A stretch of DNA of 64,000 bases from NCBI GenBank assembly GCA_017590115.1, contig JAGGNK010009114.1, forward strand, positions 15,775,433 to 15,839,432, written 5' to 3'. This document shows, one piece after another, positions 9,343 to 23,433 of this stretch. The notes under the pieces were generated by a model, which did not search any database, was not told the origin of the DNA, and worked only from the letters and a program-made list of their open reading frames with translations. Position numbers and translations under genes: made by a program. Numbering within the stretch: the first letter of the stretch is position 1; every line of letters starts with the position of its first letter. This stretch comes from Montifringilla adamsi. Its lineage: Eukaryota > Chordata > Aves > Passeriformes > Passeridae.

Positions 9343-12300
9343 ATGGAGCTACATATGGCACAATCTAAAAGAAAAAGGATCTATTCTGGTAAAATCCTTT
9401 CAAGCATACTTTTCTGGGAATTAAGTAGCAGAGAAAAAAAAAAACGAAATTTCTGAAATCTTCTTATGCATCAGCAACCAAAATTCATGGGACTGTAGTA
9501 CTATAGAGTTCAACAGCTTTTCTCATGCTATTTTTAACTGTCTCCAAAGAGAAAATAAATGCTGACAGCACCCCAACCCTGAGAAAGGGTCCTGCATTTA
9601 TTTCCTGTTCTGAAAATTGTCAGGAATTTTTCTACCTCTACACACCTCACAGTGAAGCTGGCAGTCCTTCAAGATGGAATCCCTAGTCCAGTTAAGATCA
9701 TTCCCCCTCATTTTCCCTTGCCAGGATGTTTTCCTCCTAAGAGCTGTACTTTAAAAAAAAAAGTTTTACAAAATTCAGTATGTCCCAGATGAGCACTGAC
9801 ATTCTCTGGGACACTATCTAGGATAGAAAAAAAGCTTTCAAAATCAAGAGGGAAAATGAGAATGAACTACTAGGATGAAGGCTTTTTAGCTGATTGAGAA
9901 GTCTGCTGGACCTGGAGAAATTTTGAAGTGAAAATAAAAAAAAAAAAAAGGTGATAAAAGACATTTAAATTCTCACACATAGCTATGGACATTAGAGGGG
10001 AATTTGTGAAGACATTAAGGTCAGTAAAAACTGCTAAATTATTCAGTGTGGTATTACAGGTCCCAATTCAGCTGCCCCAAATCACAGTGAACAGCTCCCA
10101 GCCCTCACTGCACAGTGAGGGCAGGGAGGTGCTGTCTATCACCATGACTGCCACACTCAAAGGTCCAAACATAAATCACCGTCACATTATCTGGTACTGA
10201 GTGGAAGATGCATCAACAGGGATTAACAGTGTAAACATCTTAGAAACACTTTAGAAATACATGAGAAAAGAAGCCCAAGTGCAAGGAGGTTCTTCAGATT
10301 TGCTCTGGGCAGTGGCAGAGCTGATAGAAAGTAGAAAGGTTGACTGACACTGCGCACCACAGCCAAGATGACCACACAGAGCAAGCTGGAACTAAAATAT
10401 GGTAGTTTAACAGACTGGTCCAAACTAAAATTAATGTCTCAGCAAAAGCTCTTTATAGGCTGCCTTTTACCTGGAGCCTTTGAAAGGGATGTAAAACAGA
10501 TTGGAACAGGGTGTGGTCTGTGACCTTAGTTTGTAAATGTGAAAAAAACTTCTCTGCTCTTTTTGAAGGCTATGAACACACATGTGTATAAAATTATAAT
10601 TATGTATGCAGGTGTATGCATGTGATCAACAACAACAACCAGCACATCTGTGTTCAAAGGAAGCCAGCATGACATATCCAGGCTCTCAGCTGCAGCAAAC
10701 AGGGATTTACCCAATGACTTTGTCACAGAAGCAGTGATTTTAAACCAGAAACCATCTGTTCCATTTTTTGGGAGACAATGGAGGAGGCTCTTGGCATCCA
10801 TTGAGAACAGATCTTACTTTCTAAAGTGGTGCAATTTCACATTAAATCATGTAAAGAGATCAGTGAATGGAATTTTATTTTGTCAAATTGCTTTGAGTTC
10901 CAGTGGCAACTCTTTTTATGGACAGCTGCTCTTCAAAACTATTGAATTAAAGTTGGCATTTTGCCTGGGGTCAAATATGTATTAATATAACCCAGAAGTA
11001 CATGACCTTATCTACCAAGGTGCTTTTGAATTTTCATCATTGTAGATGAGAGCTAATTTTACCTTGCATTCAATACTAGAACTTCTGTGTTCAGATTACA
11101 GAATAATTTTCCTGGCAGATTAAATTGCCATTTTATTACTTGACAAGCAAAATAAATGGATTGTTAATTAGGATTATTATTAAGAATTTTATTTTGTCCT
11201 CTGAATTTTGATTATCTGGTCCACTGACTTTCTCCATCCCATCAGCCCAGTGTCAGTAACTGCAAATGGAAATCAGTGCATAAACCAGCTCTATTCTCCC
11301 TATTCTCTACTTTGCTTCATTTTTGCCGCACAACAGGGGTTCACACTAATCATGAGCAGTGTAATTTCTGTCAGTCTTGTTGTAGTCGTGCCTGTCATCC
11401 TCTTTTCAGCTCTCCATGTCTGAGCATGCACACCTGGAGTGTCATAATGCTCAAGCAATGCACAACCAGTTGCGTTCCTTCTCTAATGTATGTTGAATTG
11501 CTGGAGCAATTGTTAAGTCAATAAGGGAGACAGAGAAAGGAAAAGAAAGATATCCTTCTTTTGGCCTCAGGCTGGAAAATTTTAGTGGGCCCATTACCCC
11601 AGCAGTACTAGGTAAGAGTAGATTCGCACATGATTATTGTAGTTATCCATCCCCTTCAGCTTTGAATTCTGCCCCTAGAGCAGCCTGAGAGGGGGGCAGG
11701 CTTAGCTTAGCCACAGAGTTACTGAGCACAGCATGGCTCCTTTTCAGCACTCCCTGAGGAAATGATTCCATGTGGGCTGCCACGCTGCTGGGATGAGACC
11801 ACTGCCAGCGTCAAAGCTGGCTGGCTGCACATTGTGGTCCTCAGTCTGCAACCTGCAACAACAAAATCCACGGCTGTAGGGCTGAATCACATCCCCCTGA
11901 TGATATCAAACAGCTAAGAGCCATTTTAACAGGATTCCTGGGGGTTCCCTTGTGCAGAGGGAAGTCCTGGGAAACAGAGACCAAAGGGCATGATTTATGC
12001 CATCCCATGCTGGTGACTAAGTCTGAGGTGGCTTTTCTGAAACAAAACACTCCCAGGACACTCTTTCAATGATGAAGGAGGCCAGCACTTGTACTTGCTA
12101 GAAGAACACTAATGATCAGTGCCAGCATAACCAACCTCCAGGCTGCTACGGGAACAGCATGGTGCCTTCAAACTGCTTCTTTTTTCTGAGGATAAGCTGC
12201 TGTAGCAGCTCTTATGTCTACTGGTAATAAGGATACAAAACTGGTTAGAGATTTCAAAGTGTCTGAAGAACAAAAAAATATTCTCAGACTGCACAATGTG

Positions 12301-15034
12301 AAGAAATAGCATGGCCATGGTGTTACATATTCCATGTCGCAAACCTGTGCTGATTGAACATGTCAACAGGAGAGCTGCCTTTCTTCTGTCTGTCTACAGC
12401 AGCGTCTGAGTGGAATGTCAGAAATAATCTGTTGGCTTTGCGGCCTATGCCCACCAACTTTACATTAATTCTGGACTGCCAAAGCTTGTGTTAAAAATCA
12501 GATAGTAATTTTTAAATCATCACCCAGAAAAGGGAAAATGTTCCACAGAGTGTTCCAGCTCAGGAAAAGACTCCCTTGTTTGAAAGACCTCAGCCAGTGC
12601 TAGGATTTTGCAACAACATTAAAGCAGCTTTGCAGAAGAGAAAAATGGATTATCAGGAATTTGGTCTGTAAATCCATTATTCTTAAGTCAAATTCTTGTC
12701 ACAAATGTCACCAGGACCACAGGTCTTGTGTCATTTCATCTTGAAGGACCAAACAGCAAGGAAGGGCATGGCATCTGTGTGAGTCTGAGACTTCTCTGCA
12801 GGACCTTTATTTATGGAAACCGGTTTTAAACGAGCCCAAATTGAACCCAACGACTCTCACCAACTTCAACAGCACTTTTTAATGACTTAAACTGGCTGGA
12901 GCAGCTGGTGAGACATCTTGCTCTGCTCAGAGAAGCTGAGGTTAATTCAGGGAGCACATGTGGGTGGCACATGTAAAACGTACAAATTTATCACCACAGT
13001 GTAACATCATTTACTCATTTAAACCAGGGCAGCTGACAACTCTGATGTGGGGAAAATCTGTATGTATGAAATAGTGAAACACTGCATTAGATGAAAGGGG
13101 ATTGGACAACCCCTGCATGTCTTGCTGCCTCAGAGTCACCCAGAAAATGTTTAGGAGTAACAAAACTTCTTACAGCTGTTTCAAATTGGCAGCCACCCTT
13201 GTTGGACTGCTACACTTTACTACACCACCACATGCATTCTCCACACTCACCCAAGCTGTAGCTGAAACAGCAAATAATTAAGGAAAGTACAAATTAAACA
13301 AAGGGTGAAATATATTAGTGAGGCTACTGATATTGCAATTATGAAAAAAAAAGAATTAAATTAAAGTGTTGGCTCAAAAGCCATTTGCAGCTCATGAGGT
13401 ATAAATGTTTGCTCATTCCTGATTGCAAAACAACACATAACACTTTTCAGTCATCTCTACCACAAAATATATCTCTGGGAATTTGCACAATTTCAGTGTG
13501 GCAGTGTCCCTCTTCATAGCCTAGATATTGAAAAATGAACCACCATTTTCCCAGTTAGGAGCAGCTGGCTTAGAAAGATATTCCTTAATTAGCAGCTTCT
13601 CCCCAGGGGTATTTACTCAGTAAATTTACTCTCCATTGGAAGTGCTGCTGGTGATTTTAAGAACAGAGCCCATCTCTTCAGTGTCCAGTGGCATTTAACT
13701 AAGAAAGTACTTGCATTTATTAAGGGGGTGGCGCTTGCTATTTGTTTTGCATGGGAAAAACAAAGAAAAAAACTGTTGAACATGTTTGCTGATATCATTA
13801 CTCAGCCATTACACTTGCTTAGACATGACTCTTTCATACGGTTTAAAAGGAAAATCCACCACTCAATTTTTAGCAGTCTCTTCCTGTAATTAAAAAAAAA
13901 AAAATAAAAATAGGAGATTATTTGAATGCCTCTCACTCAATGCTTGAGACATTCAGGACTCAAGGATCATATTCAGGCCATCCTCTATTTAAGAAAAAAA
14001 AAAAACAAAACAAAACAACACTTACTCGTCACACTGCATTTCTTCAACTTAGAAAAAAACACACACAGCAAAAGGAGCCTATCTGGAGGCCCATGACCTC
14101 AGTTCACTCTACAATCCTGCTAGACAGCTGGACCCAGATTGAGATTGTCACTTAAACATCAATAAATGTAGCTGGTTCCCTTACGTGACTGAGAAATGTG
14201 TTTAACCTTCACAGACATCTCATTCCCACCAGCTGCCAGTTGGCTGAACACAGACTGACCAGCAATTAACAAGGAATGGGCAGATGCTTCTTGCTTCAAA
14301 GGTAGAAAATATAGCAAAAATCTAAAAAATTACCCAGAGGACCACAGTCAGAGAGCTCATGATGCACATACTGAGTGGCCTAAACACAGAGCTTATTACA
14401 GTGATTTTAAGGGGACCTCTTATCTGAACAAAACAGTTCATGTACATGGTGATGTGGCTGGGTCTAAAATGGGAATAGGGCTAACCCATGGGTGTGGGAA
14501 AATAATAAAAATAATGTCCCTCCAGTTCAGCACACGGGTAATCATACACAGTGGTGCTTTTATGTACCCTGGAGGCAATAGACAGAGCGCTGCCACAATT
14601 TGGGATCTACCAGCTTGATGGCTGCTGACAAACAACTTCCTTCTTTATACCACAGTTTATCCACTGGTAAAATACATGAACGTTCATCTGTTGGGAAATG
14701 CCATGAAGCCTCCAAGGCAGGAGCAATTGAAAAAACTCACTATTAGTCATTATCATTATCTCTACATTCCTAGGTATTTCTTTTTGGTGAAGGAAGTGTT
14801 TATGGTTTCTTTTACAAAGTGATGCAACATTAACTATCCTTTTTTCCCTGAAGGTGATTGAATATAAAGATGAAGAAGAGAACTGAGGGTTTCAGTTGCA
14901 GTTAAATCTCTCTGAAACCACCTGCTTTCTGATGGTAAGGTTTATTCTAGTAAATTTTAAACTATACCTTTTCTAAAGATTCTTTGAAATTTTAAAACAC
15001 TTTCACTTTAAGACCCTTCATTAACAAAGTCTAC

Positions 15035-15825
15035 CACAGAATCATAGAATGGTTTGGGTTGGAAAGAACCTAAAGATCACCTAGTTCCAACTTCCCTGCC
15101 ATAGAGAGGGACATGGGAAGGGACACCTTTCATTAGATCAGATTGTTCAAAGTTGCATCCAACCTGGTCTTGTACACTTCCAGAGATGGGTATCCAAAAA
15201 TTCTCTGGGCAACGCATTCCATGGCCTCAGTGCCCTCACAGTGAATTTCTTCCTAAAATCAAATCTAAACACACCCTCTTTCAGTTTGAAGCCAAACCCC
15301 CCTTGTCCCATTACTCCATACCCTGCTAATATGTCCCTCTCCAGCTTTCTTGCCCCTCTTAAGTACTGGAAGGGCTCTAAGTGTCCTCAGAGCCTTCTCT
15401 TCTCCAGGCTGAACCACAACTCTCTCAGCCTGTCTCCACGGGAAAGGTGCTTCAGCCATCTGACCTTTTTTGTAGCCCTCTGGACTTGCTCCATCAGGAC
15501 CATGTCCTCTTTAAGCTGGGAGCCCAGAGCTGTTCGAGTGCTCCAGGTGGGATCTCAGTACAGTGGAGCAGAGGGGGAGAATCCCCTCCCTTGACTTGCT
15601 GGCCACATTGCTTTGGATACTGGAACCATGCAGGGTCTGGCTGACTTTTCATCTTCTGAGATCATGCTGCCAGGTCATGTTGAGCTTCTCATTAACCAAA
15701 GCACCCAAGTCTTTTTCCCCAGGGCTGGCCTCAACCCATTCCACATCCAGCCTATACATGTGCTTGGGATTGCCCACAATCATGATCAGGACCTTTCACT
15801 TAGCCTTGCTGAACTTCACGATATG
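15035..15825 (-). mobile_element. CR1 LINE, 5'-truncated, with intact 3' octamer tail
   Basis: Best-preserved transposon in the window, lying in the same orientation as CNTNAP5. Its 3' end is at 15035-15050, where the plus strand shows two octamers (CACAGAAT, CATAGAAT), the reverse complement of the CR1 ATTCTRTG tail. Moving right: GGTTTGGGTTGGAAAGAACC, CTGGGCAACGCATTCCATGG, CAGCTTTCTTGCCCCTCTTA, CTTCTCCAGGCTGAACCACA, CATGTTGAGCTTCTCATTAA and GGGATTGCCCACAATCATGA. Similarity fades near 15825, the 5' truncation point. Open frames crossing it on either strand are broken pieces of the reverse-transcriptase region or its antisense. Confidence 0.92.
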
Positions 15826-16969
15826 CAGCCTCTGTGTAATACTCATGGACCTGATACTCACATCTCTGCTCTAATCTCCCTTTCTGTCTTTTAAACACAC
15901 ACTGGATGCCAATTGTCTCACACTCACACATTCAGGAGGCCCCATGGTATACTCACCTTTGCATGAAGAAGAATCTTGCCAAGCTTCCATCTCCCTCTAT
16001 ACATTTTACTTAAGACTTGCAGAGCAGCGAGGATGGCAGGAAGAGTTTTTATTCTTTACCCAGTGATTGGAATACAAAGTATCATCCTATGAATTTTATT
16101 CCAAAAGTTCAGCCTTGCTTTGCAAATTATGCAACATCATTAATGCTGTGTGAACAGCTCTTGGGAAAAAACAACCAGACCTGTTGTTGTGATACCCTGA
16201 GAAAGTCATCCCAGCCTGCCCTCACAGTGATTCTGGCTCACACTTTCCATTTTTCCTAATATCTTTTAACCATTCTTCTTTCCATTTTGGCAGTACAGAT
16301 GCCTGTTCAAGCAAGGACTCATGTCATGCCGACCTAACAAATAGCCATTATGTTCAGCAATGGGAACACAGAAAAAAGATGGTATGAACAAGAAAAAAAG
16401 AAGCAATTTGAGCACTGCATGATGCCTGAGCAGAAGAGCGAGCAATAATCTTTTAGACAAAACTACTGAGAAGTAATCATATGCTTCTTCTAAAATGTCC
16501 TTTTCATTCTTAACTCATAATACAGGCAGCACAGAACTTTGTGGATTAATGGCTTTCTGAGGTTAATGATGCCTGTTTGTGTTGAGCTCTAGAGGAACTG
16601 CCTGGCTGATCAGGAATCTCTGGGAAATTTTCTGCTCCTCTGACCAGCAAGTCAATCTAAGGATTGCCTATTTCATGAGTTATGCCAGTCTCTGTGAATG
16701 GAGATGTTGGATCCTTTAGTGAGTGACCTCCTGATTACAGCAACCTTTCAAAAACTAGCTGCAGCCACTGGGATACAAAGAACTGACTCATGTTCTTAAG
16801 TCATCTAATGGGAAAAATTAGAGGAAGAATGAATAATTTACCTAGTAAAAATCCTTTTGTAAGAACCATATAATGGTAGCATTGTAATGACTTTTCTCTA
16901 GTAAAACATATGCTGACACATATTAACTTCCAGTAATCTACCTTCAAATGCATACTTTTGTGATTTTTC

Positions 16970-17225
16970 ACAAAACCATGGAATGGCTGAAGTTGTAAGG
17001 GATCTCTGGAGGACATGATGTCCATCCCTGTCCCACTAAAAAGACTCTTCAAGGGCAGGTCAGTTGCCCAGGGCCATGTCTAGATAGCTTTTGAATACCT
17101 CCAAGGATGGAGACTGCACAATTCTGTAGGCATGATGTGCCAGTACTCAAGTCACTCTCACGCTGAAAGTCTCATGTTTTGGTTTGTGCCCATTGCCTTT
17201 CGAGTGGCCTTGCAATGACATCTTC
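16970..17225 (-). mobile_element. CR1 LINE 3' fragment
   Basis: The plus strand shows the reverse complement of a CR1 3' UTR: CCATGGAATGGCTGAAGTTG, TCTGGAGGACATGATGTCCA, GTTGCCCAGGGCCATGTCTA, TTTTGAATACCTCCAAGGAT, then a diverged CAGTCACTCTCACGCTGAAAG-type block and TTTGTGCCCATTGCCTTTCG. It is diverged from the 15.0-kb copy, suggesting a different or older subfamily. No octamer tail is seen at the left end. Confidence 0.82.
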
Positions 17226-17400
17226 CAGTTCTCTCAGCACTTGTGGGTGCACCTCACCAGGGCCCATGGATTTATAGTTTGCTTAATGCCCATTCCTAGG
17301 TCTGATCCTCTTTCACCAAGTGTACATCTACCTTGCTCCAGACTTTTGCCCTGCAGTTCCTAAAGGCCACTCTCACTTGTAAAAACTAGGACATATACAG
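17226..17400. repeat. Probable degraded avian interspersed repeat, family uncertain
   Basis: Adjoins the CR1 fragment. AGCACTTGTGGGTGCACCTC, GGGCCCATGGATTTATAG and GGTCTGATCCTCTTTCACC resemble a block I associate with avian CR1 or LTR elements (CACTTGTGGATGCA-, GGTCCCATGGACTTGTG-, GAACCTGATCTTCT-). I cannot name the family. It may belong to the neighbouring CR1 as an internal segment. Confidence 0.4.
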
Positions 17401-20400
17401 CCAATTCCACCAAGAAAGGCAAGAAGGAAGGAATCGCCTTTTCATGATGCAGACGGGATAACTGATATGGTGATACTATATGGATACTACATGGAAAAAT
17501 TAACATGTTAATAGGGATACCACATACAAGACAGAGGAGGAGATTTGTTTGGACTCAGACTCAGTCTTCCAAGTATTGGGCTCTCTGTTGTGTACAGCTA
17601 CACTGCTCCAAGGCAGCACTTAAATCAATGGTTCTGCTGGACTACAGTGCTTAGTACACAACTCAGTCTGTCCACAACACAGACAATCTTAAACTAAAAG
17701 TAACTGAAAATCGACACCTACCAATTTTCAAGGCTAAAGCTTTCAATAAAAGGAGTTCTGAAGTACTCTTCTTTCAGAAATACTGAAGAGCATGTATATA
17801 TACATATACATACACACAATATATGGAGCATCTGTTCAGACAGGACCCTCTGCCCCTCCTCTCATTCCTTTCAGGACAGTTCCAGGGAAACCCAACAATA
17901 AAAATTACTTATCAGCTGGAAAATGAAACTAGGAACTCAAGTCTTCTGGGACATAAACATGTCCTATAAGCAAATGGGAACACAGGTTTTCTTCCCAGCT
18001 GATTATCTGCAGCCAGTGGTCTGGAGTTTTATGCCAGACAGCAGTAAGTTCAAAGTCAGTCTGCATATAGCCAGGGCACAGATCAATTATTCAGCCTGTT
18101 CAACCTTTCCTGTTCTATGTCATCTAATTACAGTTCCCTTGTTTTCCCTTGTGGGTCGCCAGAACATCTATTGGCCCTCCAGTATGGCAAAATAGTCTTC
18201 ATGAGTACAAACATGTCCATGAATTCAGCTAATGAGACAGATCTTTCAGTTCTCTCCTCTTGGAAAGCAGAGATAGAGATCTGCCAGAGTCCTTGGCTGA
18301 ATTTTATGGCAGCTTCTTTCAAGTTAGTTTTGCACACTTAGAAATTTAAAGTGCCATATGCTAACACAAACAGAAGACAGAATTGGGTTTGGGTGCCAGG
18401 TCCACCTCTTTCCTCAAAGACTTTTTAGTACTGGATTTGACGTGAAAACTCTAATCAGCACTCCTATTTTCTGTGAAGTGTGCTTACAGTGAGGAAACAT
18501 CTAAGTGACCAGAGTGATTTCTTACAACAGAAGTCTCTCTCTTTAGATAAGTAAGCTGATAGATCTCCTGTCACCCCAACCCTGCCTACTCATGGTACCA
18601 AAGCCAGCTTTCCATTAAGGCAACAGGGGAAAATTTCTTTTATATTCATCATCACTGATCAAACTGTCTCTTGTCCCTCACTCAGTAAATAACATAAGAT
18701 TTTAGGGGCCAACTGCAACAGTTGCTTGCAATTATATTTAGAAGACATACATGCTATCTGCCACATAATGGCTGTGAACCAGAGCTAGACTGGGAACAAT
18801 CCTCAGTCACTCACAGTCACTTGTCTCCTCCACAAAGCTGTCTCCCACACTTCCTAACATGACTTTCTTCCTGCTCCTGATCTGTTAAAAGTAACTATAC
18901 CTGAACCTTGTCACCATTTCCCACTTCAGTCACACAAACTGTGCAGGTTGTTCAATGCCTGCTGCAAGTCTGTAAGGCACAAGGTATTCTCAAAAGAGAA
19001 GACAACTGCATGAGCAATAGAGCAGTTGAGAGAGTCTTTCTGAAGCAGTTAGTTAATGTCCCAAAACTAAGACAGGAAGGAAAGTAAGGAAAAGGAACTA
19101 GAAGAATCACCCTCTGAAATCCACCCAAGTCCTCTTTCCCATTTTAGTTTTGACCCATTAAACTTCAGAGTGTACAGTGTGAACAGGATCAAAAGATTCC
19201 TTGCCTCAAAGACAGAACTGGATTTTTTGCATCTCTTTTCCACGGAGTGAGAAAAGCTTTGCTTGGTGGAGATGCAGCTCAACATACTTGAAGGCAAAAA
19301 CAATAAGGAGAATTTACATGCTTTCATTAGAAAAGCTGTTTCTGACTCAGAGACAGGAGGAGATTACAGAAGATTAGGAGTTTATAAGAAAAAATGAATC
19401 AGTAGCTTCTCACTGACAATATTTGTTTCTTTTCTTTTTTAGAGTGTTAACTCAGCTTACCTCCGTTACACATTGTGATTTCTTTTCCTATTCACTTCAA
19501 ATATCAGCTGATTTCAATACTTTCTAGGTCAGGGAAGTGGAGCTGATATAAATCCTGCTACTGTATGCTGAGTATCAGAGATTTAAGAATTACTTGAGAT
19601 GTTTTCATTTGTACTGCTGTTTTTAACTGTGCCTTTTTCCTTGTCTTTAATCTTTCCTATGCAAAATCAGTCTTGCTTTCCAAAAGAAATGGAGAACACA
19701 GCTCAGTGTGATGGCAATAGTTGCTGGAAAGGTGGAAAAAGAAAAAAAAAAGAACTCAAATTGTTTAATTTCTTTTAAGATTAGATAATAAATACAGATA
19801 ATTGTTCAATCACTCATGCATAGTTTGAGATTCTATCTTTCTTCTTTGATGCTAGCTATCTGCTTTTTTTCTAGATTAGGAATTTTATAGATTGTTTCCA
19901 TGGAGAAAGACAACAAAACTGAGAATCAAAGACTTGTTAAAACATATTCTAGACAATATATTTCATCATATTCATATTGCATTTGATTATTTGCAGGGGG
20001 GTAGGAAAAATAAAGACAGGAGAAATAAAGTTTATTTCAACATTATTTCTTTTAACACTTTTCTCTCCCATAATTTATTACCTTTAGGCAGCAAGGCAAA
20101 GATAATATTTAAAAGGTACTGGTTACTTTGTGAAATCATGTAACTGCAAACATGTACAGTGAAAAGCTAGCTTGGGAAAGAAAAAAAATTACTCTTTTCT
20201 TGGTAGCATCTTCCCATGATATGGATAATTTCTGTGGATTGACACACTGAGAAGACTAATTAGAAATGTTTACCCATTTTCTGTAGCTTAGTAACAGGCA
20301 CTATAATTTGAAATTTCTACAGAAAGAGATATTAAAAATGCCAATCATTACAGTACTGCTAATCTCTTGGATGTGGGGCCAATGGGACCACATGAGCTTT

Positions 20401-20404
20401 ACAT

Positions 20405-20455
20405 GCACACCCAGCCATACATGTGTACACGTGTATGTATATGTACACATACACC
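20405..20455. repeat. Alternating purine-pyrimidine tract (AC/TA-rich)
   Basis: ACACCCAGCCATACATGTGT followed by ACACGTGTATGTATATGTAC and ACATACACCC: a degenerate alternating CA/TG and TA stretch containing GTGTACAC and ACACGTGT palindromes. Simple-sequence character; Z-DNA-prone in principle. Confidence 0.6.
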
Positions 20456-23433
20456 CATCTAGACACAACACATTCACATATATATGCAGCTGTAATTTAA
20501 AAATCCATGAAACATTGGAGAGGAAAGGAAGATGCTCTTATATGTATACAATTTTCAAATCACATGTATGACTTCAAGGCATCAGTATTAACTCATGGAG
20601 GAAACAATCCCTAAGTCTTCTTTAAAACCATCAGTTTCTGAAACCTTACCTGTAAACTTCTAGGACATGACCCCATTGATCAGAGGTAAGAACAAACTCT
20701 GTGGTATGGAATATGTTCTATATGTGGAAACTGCTTCTAAGTATTACATATATATATATAAAAATTTACTGAAATCAATAGGTTTTAGAAAATATTTCAC
20801 ACCTGACTGAATTAGACCATGGCTGCCTGTACAAGTTCACTTTCATATAAGACCTTTTAGTATACTTTAATTATGAATAATCCTTGCAAACAGTTTCACT
20901 TCTTTAATGTCAAATACTTAACATGAGATGTCAGAATTAGGAAAAACATTCTTCTTGTAGTCACTTTTATTAACTAATACTTTGCCTAGTGATTTTGTAG
21001 ATAACAGAAAAGAGACTAACAGAATAACATGAGTAGTAGCTTCAAAAATAGTTACAAAAGGTGAAGTATTAAATTATACACAGACTGTTTCTACATATTT
21101 TTTTAACAAGTGGAAAGAGACTTGGGATTATGGTAAGGAGTATTACTCCAGAGTTTGTTCACCTCCTAAGTGAGAATGCCCATTCCCATTTCTCCAGGAA
21201 CCTAACCTTTACTTAACCAATCAGCTATCCAGCAGGGACCTGCTTATGTCCTACTATACACTGTCAGACTCAGCAAGATTCCTTGAAAGTGAGCCAATGA
21301 GAGAGAAGGAATTACACTCACTTTTAATGCTACAAAGAACATTGATATTCATAGTCCAGTAACTTTATGGCAAGCATAAACCTCCTGGAGGAAGAAAGAG
21401 TAACATATCTGAACACTATTTTCATTGGAATAATTTCAATTCCAACAAGACTAAAAAGCAAAAGGACATGAAATTTAACGAATTATTCCATTTGGGACAA
21501 AAGGCAGAGACTATACATGACTGAAATTACTGTCTTGTAAAAATGTCACAGAAGCATGCACGGAGTAATCCTGAAGGAGACTTTCAGGAGTTAACAAAGG
21601 TCAGCTAGTTATTTTAATCATTCTTTGCATATAGTGTTACACTTTATAGTCCAGAATTTTGGTGCTTGATGCCTCACCAACCCTCTAAACAACTGTTACC
21701 ACCATACTACAAGTGAATAAAAAGAGGTGCAGATCTGAGAAAAGCACCATGGTTTGTACTGCCTGACAGTGCCAAGACCTGCTCCACCTAATTTCCACAC
21801 GTACTGAGAGTGCCTGTTTCCATCTAAGTCAAAGGGAAATGATGGGACATTTGCAGTTGACAAAATGAAAGGTCATTTTCATTGCCTCAAGCTGAGCTGC
21901 TACAGGACATCCTCATGCCTTGGTCCCAACCCCAAGCACTATTAGAGACCCCCCTCTAGAGCTCCACAATTACAGGTTTCTTATAGAGTATTCCATCAAT
22001 ATAAGTCAATTGACTCATGTTTTTAAGGTCATTTCAGACTACTCTGGCAGCAATAAAGGTGATTTAAATGGATATTACATTGTGATTAACTTTAGGGCTA
22101 TTTCCAATTGCCTGAGTGGCATCAAGAGACCTGAGTGTAACTGAGAAGCAAATTCCAAGGTTTTACCACAGCAGGGGCTAACCTCCATCACCCTAGAGCT
22201 ACACACTAGAATATTCATACATCTGAAAATCATAAACACATATCTATAGGAGCAAATTAGAGTTGGAAATCTGGGACTGGACAGGAGAGGGTTAGGGTCA
22301 CCTCAGTAGTCCCACCTCCCTGCCAAATCTTCACTAAGAATAGATGTGTTCAGGCAGTTACTATTCCAGTTGTCTCTCCCAGGGATTAGGGTGCCAATCC
22401 ACTATCCATGCCAGCCTCAATGCTGGCCACATGATATAACCAAGAGAGAAACTACTGCTAACTCCATATCTAGAATAAAACCTTTTTCTTTTCTTAATCT
22501 TCTATAGTTTTTATTTGACAGTACTTGAAAGCTTTCTTATTTTGGAATTTTCAAGGCTTCAGAGTGCTCTGGGTCATTCAGTCAAATCTACACATTCAGC
22601 CACATTACATTAACTTTCTATTGTCCTGCTACAGGCTACTGACTCACAAATAAGCTTACTCATCACTTCCAGTCCTCCAGTGCCTGGTAACTCTTGGAAA
22701 ATTCAGATTTTCCCATTTGTATAGGATGATGTTTGTCTGGATTGAGTTTTCTGAAAGCACTGCAAGGACTCAGGAGCCTGAGTTTTATTGTGAAGACAAA
22801 GGTGTATGTCCCTAAAATATTTACACACTTTCACAAAGTACCCACATTAAGTATCTTCAAACAGGAAATGGATTTGCACCTCATGTTTTGGTCAATTAAC
22901 CTAGAAAACTTTGATATATTCTGGCTTTAATATTTACACAAAATGGCTTTATTCCTTTGAAACAATCCAGTGAGGACCAATACATGTGCCAAGACAAAAT
23001 GCAATGGATAAAATTATAGTATATTTCTGCACCAAGCGCTCTTGCACATACATGGTATTTCTCATTCCCTTATCTCAGTGGCCTAATGGATCTCACTATG
23101 GAATAAATAGCAAGGAATTACTATTGTACAACTTCGCCAAATGGAAGTCAAAGCACATTTTAAGCCCCAACAACATGATTACTCAAAGACTGAATAGGCA
23201 AGTGTAGCACTGACTGCCAAATAAAGGGACATAAACAAGAGTGATGGCCATTTCATGAACTGAACACCATGAAGTTGATAAAGTTGAAGACACAGAAATG
23301 AACTTAAATCAGTGCAGAATTCTATACTATTCCCTCACAAAAAAAATCCCATAAACAAATAAACCAACCAACCCCTCAAAAACTCGACAGAGTTACACTG
23401 GTCTCCCTTGGGTAGCAAATCAAGACTACTTAC

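Larger units (their letters stand above)
8601..23433 (-). other. CNTNAP5: CNTNAP5 intron within LamG4 (14.8 kb)
   Basis: Largest complete intron of the window, GTAAGT at 23433 to TTTTAAG at 8601. It contains a GATA-rich tract at about 9.3 kb, a CR1 copy at 15.0-15.8 kb, a second CR1 at 17.0-17.2 kb with an adjoining unclear repeat, and a CA/TA-type stretch near 20.4 kb. The rest, including 9.4-15.0, 17.4-20.3 and 20.6-23.4 kb, shows only chance open frames and homopolymer runs. Confidence 0.85.

Noticed and set aside
14635..14720. Possible MIR-like words (CACAGTTTATCCACTGGTAAAA)
   Set aside because: Only one short block matches; too little for a repeat call.
15241..15894. Several plus-strand open frames of 87-117 codons
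   Set aside because: Antisense to, or off-frame within, the CR1 copy.
22250..22440. Possible degraded CR1 (GGACTGGACAGGAGAGGG, CAGTAGTCCCACCTCCCTGC)
   Set aside because: Word order and spacing do not follow the CR1 consensus well enough.
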